64,000 bases of DNA, taken from an uncultured Bacteroides sp. Its GTDB lineage: Bacteria; Bacteroidota; Bacteroidia; Bacteroidales; Bacteroidaceae. This document shows positions 43,705 to 51,745 of this stretch, in pieces (the stretch's first letter is position 1; each line of letters starts with the position of its first letter). Position numbers and translations under genes: made by a program. Below the pieces are notes generated by a model. The model was not told where the DNA came from. It saw only the letters and a list, made by a program, of their open reading frames with translations, and did not search any database. The stretch covers positions 1-64,000 of the forward strand of contig NZ_CALDPF010000062.1 of NCBI RefSeq assembly GCF_937912035.1, given 5' to 3'.

Positions 43705-43756
43705 AATACCTACATATAGGTATTTTTAAGTATAATTTTACCAATTTATAGGTATT
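43705..43756. promoter_or_regulatory. AATACCTA palindrome plus third half-site (probable operator)
   Basis: AATACCTACATATAGGTATT (43705-43724) is a 20-base palindrome with one mismatched pair. A further ATAGGTATT half-site lies at 43748-43756 and abuts the -33 of the porin operon. The arrangement suggests a dimeric repressor acting on the porin-imelysin operon and possibly on the divergent gene. The AGGTAT core resembles DtxR/MntR-type sites more than Fur boxes, but no such regulator is seen in the window. Confidence 0.5.
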
Positions 43757-43785
43757 GACGTTACATAGAAAAGCGGATACCTTTG
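43754..43785 (+). promoter_or_regulatory. Promoter of the porin-imelysin-DUF1111 operon
   Basis: ATTG (43754-43757), 20-base spacer, TACCTTTG (43778-43785). The -7 is perfect, the -33 has one mismatch and overlaps the third operator half-site. Confidence 0.6.
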
Positions 43786-43820
43786 CCATGACTTAAAAAC
43801 TATAAAACGGACATAAAATC

Positions 43821-45113
43821 ATGGCAACTGGAAAAATCTTATTTACAGCCGTTTTCTCGGCCCTAACACTCAATGCCGCATTTGCCGACAACGGTGCAGA
43901 AGACAAAAAAGAAGAAAAAAAAGAAAGCAGACTTACCTTCGGAGGATATGGCGAGGCTGCCTACAGCAGAAACTTTTTCAGCGACAACTATCTCAGGTAC
44001 ACGGATGCAAAGAACTACTCCGAAGAAAGTCACGGCAGATTTGACTTGCCACATGTTGTTTTCTATGTGGGATATAATTTTGGCAAAGGATGGTCACTGG
44101 GAAGTGAAATAGAAATAGAACACGGAGGAACCGAAAGTGCCGTAGAAATAGAAGAGGAAGAAGCTGGCGAATACGAGAGCGAAATAGAACGTGGAGGTGA
44201 GGTGGCACTCGAACAGTTCTGGATTCAGAAATCTTTCTGCAAGGAGTTCAATATCAAAATGGGACATATCATAGTACCTGTGGGAGGGACAAACCAGCAT
44301 CATATGCCAACAGAATTCTTCGGAGTCTATCGTCCGGAGGGAGAAAACACCATCATGCCTTGTACATGGCACGAAACAGGAATCAGTCTTTGGGGACAGG
44401 CAGGAAAATGGAGATACGAGGCCATGTTACTGCCCGGACTTGATTCCGACCGTTTCAACCGTATGAACTGGATTCAGGGCGGAGCAGGAAGTCCATACGA
44501 ATTCAAGATTGCTAATGCAATGGCAGGAGCTTTCAGAGTGGATAATTACTCGATTAAAGGACTGCGACTTTCAGTGAGCGGATATGTAGGTAACTCGTTC
44601 AGCAACACTCTGAGCAGAAGCAAGAAAGAAAAGTTCAAGAACGTAAGAGGTACAGTGGCTATAGGAGCATTCGACTTCGGATATAACGGCCACAACTGGA
44701 TAGTAAGAGGTAATTTCGACTATGGTCATCTGTCCGACGCTCAGCTGATAAGCGAATACAATATGGGAATGAGCAGCAACTCCCCTTCCCCAAAACAGGC
44801 AGTAGCATCTGACGCCATTGCCGCAGGAATAGAAGCCGGATACGACCTTTTCTCTCAGTTCGAAAAGACAAGGGCAAAGAGTCAGAAATTCTACATCTTC
44901 GGAAGATACGATTACTATGACTCAATGCACAAAACCAACGGACTGAAATACGAATACTGCGGAAGAAACCGCATAGCAGCAGGTATCAACTATTTCCCAA
45001 TGAAACAGATTGTCATCAAGGGGGAATATTCAATAGGAATTCTGAAAGATGTTTACAATAACGAACCCGCTATATCGCTCGGCATAGCCTACGCAGGATT
45101 CTTCACAAGATAA
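43821..45113 (+). CDS. Outer-membrane porin-like protein with acidic loop
   Basis: This is a 430-residue protein with a signal peptide (MATGKILFTAVFSALTLNAAFA). It is beta-barrel like, with alternating aromatic strands (LTFGGYGEAAYSRNF, HVVFYVGYNFGKGWSLGSEIEIE) and a terminal strand ending AYAGFFTR. It resembles phosphate-selective-porin-like families of Bacteroidota. A very acidic segment at about 96-127 (IEIEHGG...VEIEEEEAGEYES) is likely an exposed or pore loop and could bind cations. It is the first gene of the operon with imelysin and the di-haem protein. That context suggests it admits iron or another cation; this is inference. Confidence 0.75.
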   Translation: MATGKILFTAVFSALTLNAAFADNGAEDKKEEKKESRLTFGGYGEAAYSRNFFSDNYLRYTDAKNYSEESHGRFDLPHVVFYVGYNFGKGWSLGSEIEIEHGGTESAVEIEEEEAGEYESEIERGGEVALEQFWIQKSFCKEFNIKMGHIIVPVGGTNQHHMPTEFFGVYRPEGENTIMPCTWHETGISLWGQAGKWRYEAMLLPGLDSDRFNRMNWIQGGAGSPYEFKIANAMAGAFRVDNYSIKGLRLSVSGYVGNSFSNTLSRSKKEKFKNVRGTVAIGAFDFGYNGHNWIVRGNFDYGHLSDAQLISEYNMGMSSNSPSPKQAVASDAIAAGIEAGYDLFSQFEKTRAKSQKFYIFGRYDYYDSMHKTNGLKYEYCGRNRIAAGINYFPMKQIVIKGEYSIGILKDVYNNEPAISLGIAYAGFFTR

Positions 45114-45152
45114 TCAATAACAAACATGTATAACTTTAATTCAACAACTAAA

Positions 45153-46343
45153 ATGAAAAGTATTTTAAAGACTTCTGCCGTTATAGCAATGAGTGCTATC
45201 ATGGCAACATCAATCACATCGTGCGATGACAACAATGGTGAAAACACAGACGACCTGTCTGCAAAAGAACAGACTCTGAAGGATGCCGTTACTCCTTACG
45301 TAAAAAACACTGTAATCCCCACATATAAGAGTATGGCTGATGCAGCCATCAAACTGATGAATGCATGTAATGAAGCGAAAGACAAGTTCGACAGCGACAA
45401 GGATGGAGCTCAGGCAAAAATCACAGAAGCAGGCAACTACTGGAAGGAATCAAGAAGATACTGGGAACTGAGCGAAGCATTTCTTTTCGGCGCAGCAGCC
45501 GATTATAACATAGACCCGCATATCGACTCATGGCCTCTTGACAAGGTGGCTTTGGAACAGCTGCTCAACAACCAGGGCATGATGAACGCTATCGGTGAAG
45601 GAGGTGGAGCATACGTAAGTGCAAATCTGGGATATGGTCTGCTTGGTTTCCATGCTATCGAATATATGCTTTTCCAGCTTAACGCGTCAGGCGACCAGTC
45701 ATCGGCAAGAGACGTAAACTCATTGAACAAAAACCAGATGATTTATATGGCAGCTGTAGCTGAAGATCTGTGTTTCCAATGCGTACGTCTCGAAGCATCA
45801 TGGGCAGGAACAGACAATGTATCATCTGAGAAACAGACCATACTTACCGACAACGAACTTGAACCGACTTTCAACTACGGAGAAAGCATGCTCAATGCCG
45901 GTCAGGGCGGCAGCAAATACGTAAACTACACTGATGCCGCCCAGGAAATACTTCAGGGCTGTATCGACATTGCAGACGAAGTGGCAGAACAGAAAATGGG
46001 ACGCCCTGCCAACGGAAGCAGCGAAGAGGACAAGAACTATATAGAGTCACCTTACAGCCTCAACTCTACTGTTGACTTTGCAGACAATATACGAAGCATC
46101 AAGAACGCATACGAAGGCAGCAATGACGGTGACAAGTCTGTAAGCGACTTCATTGCATCAGTCAATGCAGAAAAGGATAAAGCGGTAAAAGATGCGATAA
46201 CATCTGCCATATCAGCTATAGAAGAAATACCTGAACCATTTGCCAAGAATGCTACAAGCCAGACTACAAAAAACGCCATAGACGCAGTAGCTAAAGTTTC
46301 AAATGCACTGAGCGAGGCATCTAAAATTCTGACTGAAAATTAA
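45153..46343 (+). CDS. Imelysin-family lipoprotein
   Basis: This is a 396-residue protein. ATG 45153 (MKSILKTSAVIAMSAIMATS) gives a clean lipobox ITSC (Cys24); the upstream ATG at 45126 adds nine residues. Imelysin marks include YWKESRRYWELSEAFLFGAA (about 96-115), IDPHIDSWPLDKVAL, and the GxHxxE motif GFHAIE at 165-170. Imelysins (EfeO/IrpA relatives) are iron-regulated periplasmic or surface proteins thought to bind iron. It lies between the porin and the di-haem DUF1111 lipoprotein, all in one direction with gaps of 39 and 19 bases. Confidence 0.88.
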   Translation: MKSILKTSAVIAMSAIMATSITSCDDNNGENTDDLSAKEQTLKDAVTPYVKNTVIPTYKSMADAAIKLMNACNEAKDKFDSDKDGAQAKITEAGNYWKESRRYWELSEAFLFGAAADYNIDPHIDSWPLDKVALEQLLNNQGMMNAIGEGGGAYVSANLGYGLLGFHAIEYMLFQLNASGDQSSARDVNSLNKNQMIYMAAVAEDLCFQCVRLEASWAGTDNVSSEKQTILTDNELEPTFNYGESMLNAGQGGSKYVNYTDAAQEILQGCIDIADEVAEQKMGRPANGSSEEDKNYIESPYSLNSTVDFADNIRSIKNAYEGSNDGDKSVSDFIASVNAEKDKAVKDAITSAISAIEEIPEPFAKNATSQTTKNAIDAVAKVSNALSEASKILTEN

Positions 46344-46362
46344 TAATAAATATTTACAGTAT

Positions 46363-48039
46363 ATGAAGAAACATTATATACTTTCCTGTGCCGCATTGCT
46401 CGTCGGACTGACTGCATGTCAGGACAATACAGACGACACACCGGACAACGAGAACCAGAGCGGAGAACTTCCTGAATGGTATTACACCGGCGGTGAGTTA
46501 GGCACAGCTTTTCTAGCCACCTCGAATGCCCTAGAACAGCCTACTCCTGCCGTAGAACTGAATGGTATGGACAGCCAGTTCAAGAACGGAGAGGCACTGT
46601 TTGAGAAACCTTTCATGAGTAATCACAACGGAGTGAGAAGCGGACTAGGCCCTGTGTATATACGTACATCGTGCATACACTGCCATCCAGGATACGGACA
46701 CGGTAAGAGACTTTCTGCCGGAACATTCGAAACAAACAGCATAGGAAACGGATGTCTGCTTGTAGTTTATAACCCTCAGACAGACGCTTACGTAAGCTGG
46801 CTTGCCGGTATGCCACAGACACATGCCGTGGAACCGTTCAAGGCTCCGCTGGACGAAAGCAAGATAACTGTAGAATGGAAAAACCACACGGACGAATGGA
46901 ACAATACATTTCCAGACGGCGAGAAATACGAGCTGCAATATCCTGAAGTTACAATTCCTAAAGAAGCTATATACGTATATAATAAAGGATATACGCAAAT
47001 TGAGGATTATGCAGTAAGACTTGAGTCAACTATCGGTATCTACGGTACAGGACTTCTTGATGCCATTTCGGACGAAGATCTGAAAGCCGAATATGCCAAA
47101 CAGGAAGCCGATGGAATATTGCCCAACGGTATAAATCCGGCATTTTTCAAGAACGGCGAATGGGTGAAACAATACAGCAACTCAAAGGATACAGATGTTC
47201 TCCCAGGAACAGTGAAGGAAGAGCATCCGTTCAAGTTCACATACGCCCTTAGCCGCGGACCTCTGCAGGACGCCGCAGGAACAAACGCCTTGTGGAATAT
47301 CACAAACGTGACAAGAACAAACAGAAGATACCACTACCTTGACGCAGCAGGAACATACGCACAATATTCTGCAAAGGATCCTGAAGTACAGGCCGGATAC
47401 AAGGATTATATCGAGCAGGCAGATCCCGAAAAGAATCATCCTACATGGCATCCGGCAAGCGAAAATCCGGCTGATATCGAGGCTGCAATACTTGCTTATC
47501 TCACCTCGAAAGAACTTGACGTGGAAATGAGCGACGAAGACTACGTAGACTTCATGGTATGGCACAGAGGTCTTGCAGTACCGGCAGCAAGAAACGTTGA
47601 CGACCCGGATGTACTGAAAGGTAAGGAACTGTTCGAAGAGATAGGCTGCACATACTGCCACAAACCGTCATGGACTACAGGTGACGATAATTTCTACGAC
47701 CCTAACGGTGTTTTCAGCAAAGGCGACAGCCGCCTCCCGAAATATCCTAACCAGAAGATATGGCCTTACTCAGACTTGATTCAGCACAAGCTTTACATGG
47801 TGAACGATATCCGTACGGGATGGTGCAGAACGACTCCGCTTTGGGGAAGAGGACTTCACCAGAGATGTACAGGCTCGGCTACTGCGGATAGGCTGCATGA
47901 CAACCGCGCACGAAACGTAATAGAGGCGATTATGTGGCACGGAAACAAAAAGAGTGACGCATACTATACCGTACAGAAATTCAGGGAATTGTCAAAAGAA
48001 GACAGAGATGCAATAGTAAAGTTTATCGATTCGATATAA
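46363..48039 (+). CDS. Di-haem DUF1111 (DHOR-like) lipoprotein
   Basis: This 558-residue lipoprotein has lipobox LTAC (Cys19). It has two covalent haem c sites: CIHCH at 104-108 and CTYCH at 429-433. The DUF1111 (di-haem oxidoreductase) pattern also shows in the late block MWHGNKKSDAYYTVQKFRELSKEDRDAIVKF and in ATADRLHDNRARNVIEAI. It should transfer electrons in the periplasm or at the surface. Beside imelysin, ferric reduction or ferrous oxidation is the natural guess. The next gene encodes a haem c synthase, which would be needed to mature it. Confidence 0.88.
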   Translation: MKKHYILSCAALLVGLTACQDNTDDTPDNENQSGELPEWYYTGGELGTAFLATSNALEQPTPAVELNGMDSQFKNGEALFEKPFMSNHNGVRSGLGPVYIRTSCIHCHPGYGHGKRLSAGTFETNSIGNGCLLVVYNPQTDAYVSWLAGMPQTHAVEPFKAPLDESKITVEWKNHTDEWNNTFPDGEKYELQYPEVTIPKEAIYVYNKGYTQIEDYAVRLESTIGIYGTGLLDAISDEDLKAEYAKQEADGILPNGINPAFFKNGEWVKQYSNSKDTDVLPGTVKEEHPFKFTYALSRGPLQDAAGTNALWNITNVTRTNRRYHYLDAAGTYAQYSAKDPEVQAGYKDYIEQADPEKNHPTWHPASENPADIEAAILAYLTSKELDVEMSDEDYVDFMVWHRGLAVPAARNVDDPDVLKGKELFEEIGCTYCHKPSWTTGDDNFYDPNGVFSKGDSRLPKYPNQKIWPYSDLIQHKLYMVNDIRTGWCRTTPLWGRGLHQRCTGSATADRLHDNRARNVIEAIMWHGNKKSDAYYTVQKFRELSKEDRDAIVKFIDSI

Positions 48040-48053
48040 GATATAAATATACA

Positions 48054-48089
48054 AGACTGTCCTCCCATCGACACATCGGAGGACGGTCT
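48054..48089 (+). terminator. Hairpin between DUF1111 and ccsBA genes
   Basis: Arms AGACTGTCCTCC (48054-48065) and GGAGGACGGTCT (48078-48089), one G-T pair, 12-base loop, followed by TTTC. The T-tract is short, so it is more likely a partial terminator or RNA-processing site that lowers ccsBA expression relative to upstream genes. Confidence 0.55.
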
Positions 48090-48111
48090 TTCAAACAGAC
48101 ATTCGCTATAT

Positions 48112-50316
48112 ATGATCAACAAACTGCTGAAAATCTCCAAACGCACTACCGTCATCACAATATCGCTGCTGATAATAATCATGGTATCAGCCACAATAGC
48201 AGAAAAGACAAACGGCACATCATTTGCCAGCCGACATTTCTATTCCAATCCACTGTTCATGGCATTATGGTTCACAGCTGCAATTTCCGGCATAGTCTAT
48301 ATTATAAAACGGAAACTGTATAAACGGATAATCACTTTCTGTATGCATGCCTCCTTCATCGTTATACTGACAGGTGCATTCATAACCCATACCTCAGGAC
48401 TGCAAGGTAGCATACATCTCAGAATGGACGAAAATCCCAAGCAGAGTTTCAAGACGACAGACGAAGCGGAACACAAACTTCCCTTCAGCATTTCGCTAGA
48501 GGAATTCCGAACAGAGTATTACTCCGGCACAACCACACCCATGAATTATATTAGCACAATATCAATACACGACGGTTCGGAAACAGAAGGAACAGTCTCG
48601 ATGAACCGTATATTCAAACACAAAGGTTACCGTTTCTACCAGTCGGGATATGATGCCGACGGAAAGGGAAGCACACTATACGTAAGCCACGACCCGATTG
48701 GCATTGCCGTCACTTACACTGGATATATATTACTCTTTCTTTCAATGATACTGTTCTTCTTTGAAAAGAAATCCGTTTTTAAGAAGAGGATATCTGCAGC
48801 ATGCTTATTACTGTCAATATCATTTGCGTCATCATTTGCAGAAAACAAACTGCCACCTACTCTCCCTGCAGGTACAGCTGAAGTCTTCGGAAACATACGC
48901 GTAAACCATAACGGACGAATTGCTCCAGTGCAAACCCTTGCCACTGATTTCACCAAAAAGATATACGGAGGAAAAAGTTATAAAGGGCTGTCGGCTGAAC
49001 AGGTACTGACAGGATGTTTCTTCTATTACGACTACTGGAAAGAGGAGCCGTTTATCCGCATAAAAAGCAAATATGTTCAGAAAGTACTGGGCATAGAAGG
49101 AAGGTATGCCAGACTGACCGACTTTATAGGAAGAAATGGATTTAAGATAGACGAACAGCTGAAAACAGAAAAAGACATAAAGCGCATCCGCGAACTGGAA
49201 GAGGCAGCGGAGAAGTTCAGTCTGATAAGCTCTTTATGTACGGGAAATCTTCTGAAGATATACCCGGCATTCGACAATGAGAAAGGTACATATACATGGT
49301 ACTCCATTCCTGACAATCTGCCATCGGACATTGAACGCGACAAATGGCTGTTCATAAGATACAGCATGAACTATATTGCAGAGAAAGTGGCAATGAAAGA
49401 TTTTAGCGGAGCAGAGAAACTGATAGACAAAATCATAGGATTTCAGAAAAAGGAAGCCGGGAACTCGCTGCCATCGGATACAGAATTCAAGGCAGAGAGG
49501 ATATACAATTCATTTGCCAATCTGAAACTGCTCTCCATGTTCTGCCTCACAATAGGTATATTCGGCTATATATTCCAGATTTATAATGTGGTAAAGGGAA
49601 AGAGAAAGAACGGAACAAACCACTGTCTGTTTATAATGCTGTTCCCTACCCTGGGCTACGTGTCTGGGATTATTGCGCTGAGATGGATTATAAGCGGCCA
49701 CATACCTGTTTCGAACGGTTTTGAGACTATGCTGATTATGTCTGTCGTATCAATACTGTTCAGCATTATTTTCTACAGGCGTATGAATAATTCCGTATCG
49801 GTAGGATATATAATTTCCGGACTCGCACTGCTGGTGGCAATGATGGGCGACAGCAATCCTGCCATAACACCGCTTATGCCGGTTCTGTCATCACCGCTTC
49901 TGAGCATACATGTTATGTCCATCATGATTTCTTACTCACTGTTTGCCATAATGATGCTGAACGGAATATCTGCCGAAATTCTTCACAGGAGCGGGAAAAG
50001 AGACAATGATATTTACAGTCTGGAAGACAGCAGCCGTATAATCCTTTATCCAGCCGTATTCCTGCTGGTGTTCGGAATATTTATCGGAGCTATATGGGCA
50101 AACGTGTCGTGGGGAAGATATTGGGGATGGGACCCGAAAGAGGTATGGGCACTCATCACCATGCTTATTTACTCGGCAGCACTACATACCGAATCTATCC
50201 GTTCTTTCAGAAGTCCGATGTTCTTCCACCGTTTCTGTATACTGGCCTTTATCTCGGTACTGATTACTTGTTTCGGGGTAAACTTTATACTTGGAGGGAT
50301 GCACAGTTATGCGTGA
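48112..50316 (+). CDS. Cytochrome c synthase, ResB/CcsB-CcsA fusion
   Basis: This is a 734-residue inner-membrane system II cytochrome c maturation protein. The N-terminal ResB-like part (1-235) has several membrane helices and a periplasmic domain (GLQGSIHLRMDENPK ... RFYQSGYDADGKGSTLYVSHDP). A large periplasmic insert follows (about 250-460). The C-terminal CcsA part (about 470-734) has the tryptophan-rich haem-handling WWD motif WGRYWGWDPKEVWAL (about 661-675) with flanking histidines (HVMSIMISYS, LHTESIRSF, HRFCILAFISV). It attaches haem to CxxCH motifs, and the DUF1111 lipoprotein just upstream is its obvious client. Confidence 0.9.
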   Translation: MINKLLKISKRTTVITISLLIIIMVSATIAEKTNGTSFASRHFYSNPLFMALWFTAAISGIVYIIKRKLYKRIITFCMHASFIVILTGAFITHTSGLQGSIHLRMDENPKQSFKTTDEAEHKLPFSISLEEFRTEYYSGTTTPMNYISTISIHDGSETEGTVSMNRIFKHKGYRFYQSGYDADGKGSTLYVSHDPIGIAVTYTGYILLFLSMILFFFEKKSVFKKRISAACLLLSISFASSFAENKLPPTLPAGTAEVFGNIRVNHNGRIAPVQTLATDFTKKIYGGKSYKGLSAEQVLTGCFFYYDYWKEEPFIRIKSKYVQKVLGIEGRYARLTDFIGRNGFKIDEQLKTEKDIKRIRELEEAAEKFSLISSLCTGNLLKIYPAFDNEKGTYTWYSIPDNLPSDIERDKWLFIRYSMNYIAEKVAMKDFSGAEKLIDKIIGFQKKEAGNSLPSDTEFKAERIYNSFANLKLLSMFCLTIGIFGYIFQIYNVVKGKRKNGTNHCLFIMLFPTLGYVSGIIALRWIISGHIPVSNGFETMLIMSVVSILFSIIFYRRMNNSVSVGYIISGLALLVAMMGDSNPAITPLMPVLSSPLLSIHVMSIMISYSLFAIMMLNGISAEILHRSGKRDNDIYSLEDSSRIILYPAVFLLVFGIFIGAIWANVSWGRYWGWDPKEVWALITMLIYSAALHTESIRSFRSPMFFHRFCILAFISVLITCFGVNFILGGMHSYA

Positions 50317-50318
50317 GC

Positions 50319-50481
50319 GAACGGATGATGAACGGTATCTGAACAGAGCCTAAACGGTTTCTAAACGCTACCTAAAACAGTAACGCCCGCCGTACACAGG
50401 ATTCATCCAGTGTTCAGCGGGCGTTCAATTGCTGTTTGTTCTGCGTTTAGCACGCATTTAACAACCGTTTATTTTCCGTTT
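50319..50481. repeat. Opposed arrays of 11-bp-phased AAACGG-like units around a GC-rich palindrome
   Basis: Plus-strand units start at 50319, 50330, 50341, 50352, 50363 and 50374 (GAACGG, GAACGG, GAACAG, AAACGG, AAACGC, AAAACA), exactly 11 bases apart. Opposite-strand units lie at 50410, 50421, 50432, 50443, 50454, 50465 and 50476 (GTGTTC, GCGTTC, CTGTTT, GCGTTT, GCATTT, CCGTTT, CCGTTT), also exactly 11 apart. Between them is a palindrome with 21-base arms (50382-50402 and 50405-50425, three mismatches; AACGCCCGC/GCGGGCGTT perfect). It fills the whole gap between two convergent genes and has no T-tract terminator. It is also GC-richer than its surroundings. Confidence 0.8.
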
Positions 50482-50488
50482 AGACGTA

Positions 50489-51658
50489 TCAATATACTTC
50501 TACCTTTGCTGCAAGCGACTTACATTTATCACGGAGAGCATCAAGGTCACCTCCTACCTTATCATAGCAAACTACTACGCCCATACGACGGTTAAGTTTT
50601 GTATATGGCTTACCGAATATACGCAAGTATGTGTCAGGCTGAGAACATACATTCTCTATACCCTTATAGCGAGGAGCGTCCTTGCTTGCTATCGGTGAAA
50701 GAATTACCGCACTTGCACCGATGTGTTCCTGAGTAATTCCAGGTATAGGCAATCCAAGAATAGCATACAGATGAAGTTCGAATTCGTTGAGGTTCTGTGT
50801 ATTTGCCAATGTCACCATACCTGTGTCATGAGGACGTGGTGAGAGTTCTGAGAAATAAACACCATTGTCATGGCTCAAGAAAAATTCCACTCCCCAAAGT
50901 CCGTAACCGGTAAGGGCTTCAGTTACTTTTGCAGCCATCTGCTGTGCCTCAGCCAAATGTTCTGGAGCGATACGTGCCGGCTGAAAGCTTTCGCGATAGT
51001 CGCCTCCCTTCTGTACATGTCCTATAGGAGGACAGAACAATGTAGGACCGTTCTTCTGAGTAACTGTAAGAAGTGTAATCTCGCTGTCGAACTTGATGAA
51101 CTCTTCTACAATGAGTTCCTTGATGTCGCCACGGCTTCCGCTGCATCCATAATCCCATGAATACTGAAGATCCTCCGGACCTTTGGCTACAGACTGTCCT
51201 TTTCCTGAAGAAGACATCAATGGTTTGATAACACAAGGGTAACCTATCTTCTCGGCAGCTTCTTTAAGTTCTTCGTATGATTTTGCATAGAAATATTTGG
51301 CAGTCTTAAGTCCCAGTTCTTTTGCAGCAAGGTCACGTATCTCCTTACGGTTCATAGTAAAGTTCACGGCTCTTGCACTTGGAACAACCTGAATACCTTC
51401 TTTCTCCAGATGGAAAAGACGTTCTGTACGAATAGCCTCAATTTCAGGTACAATAATGTCAGGGTGATATTTTGCTACAACCTTGTCAAGCGCATCGCCA
51501 TCAAGCATACTGAACACCTCACATGCGTCGGCAACCTGCATTGCGGGTGCACCGGCATAAGAATCACATGCAATCACATACTGTCCCAATCTCTTGGCGG
51601 CAATTACAAACTCCTTTCCCAATTCTCCGGAGCCAAGCAAAAGTATTTTTTTAGTCAT
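50489..51658 (-). CDS. purT: Formate-dependent phosphoribosylglycinamide formyltransferase
   Basis: This 389-residue ATP-grasp enzyme carries out the third step of purine synthesis, turning GAR into formyl-GAR with formate and ATP instead of formyl-folate. KKILLLGSGELGKEFVIAAKRLGQ opens the pre-ATP-grasp domain. Later blocks PCVIKPLMSSSGKGQSVAKGP (ATP-binding loop), WGVEFFLSHDNGVYFSELSPRPHDTGMVTLAN and NEFELHLYAILGLPI are typical of PurT. The gene stands alone and ends next to the 11-bp repeat element. Upstream are two tandem -7-like boxes. No purine riboswitch-like structure is evident in the short leader. Confidence 0.96.
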   Translation of the reverse strand: MTKKILLLGSGELGKEFVIAAKRLGQYVIACDSYAGAPAMQVADACEVFSMLDGDALDKVVAKYHPDIIVPEIEAIRTERLFHLEKEGIQVVPSARAVNFTMNRKEIRDLAAKELGLKTAKYFYAKSYEELKEAAEKIGYPCVIKPLMSSSGKGQSVAKGPEDLQYSWDYGCSGSRGDIKELIVEEFIKFDSEITLLTVTQKNGPTLFCPPIGHVQKGGDYRESFQPARIAPEHLAEAQQMAAKVTEALTGYGLWGVEFFLSHDNGVYFSELSPRPHDTGMVTLANTQNLNEFELHLYAILGLPIPGITQEHIGASAVILSPIASKDAPRYKGIENVCSQPDTYLRIFGKPYTKLNRRMGVVVCYDKVGGDLDALRDKCKSLAAKVEVY

Positions 51659-51687
51659 AATTATAAGAGTTTTTGTCTATATATCTA

Positions 51688-51715
51688 CAAAGATAACATT
51701 ATGTCTGCAAAGATA
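51688..51715 (-). promoter_or_regulatory. Tandem duplicated -7 elements upstream of purT
   Basis: CAAAGATAACATT occurs twice on the plus strand (51688-51700 and 51708-51720), so the minus strand carries two TATCTTTG -7 boxes 20 bases apart. Either could drive purT, 25-45 bases before the start codon. Confidence 0.45.
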
Positions 51716-51745
51716 ACATTTTTCCGAAAATATTATACTTATGAA

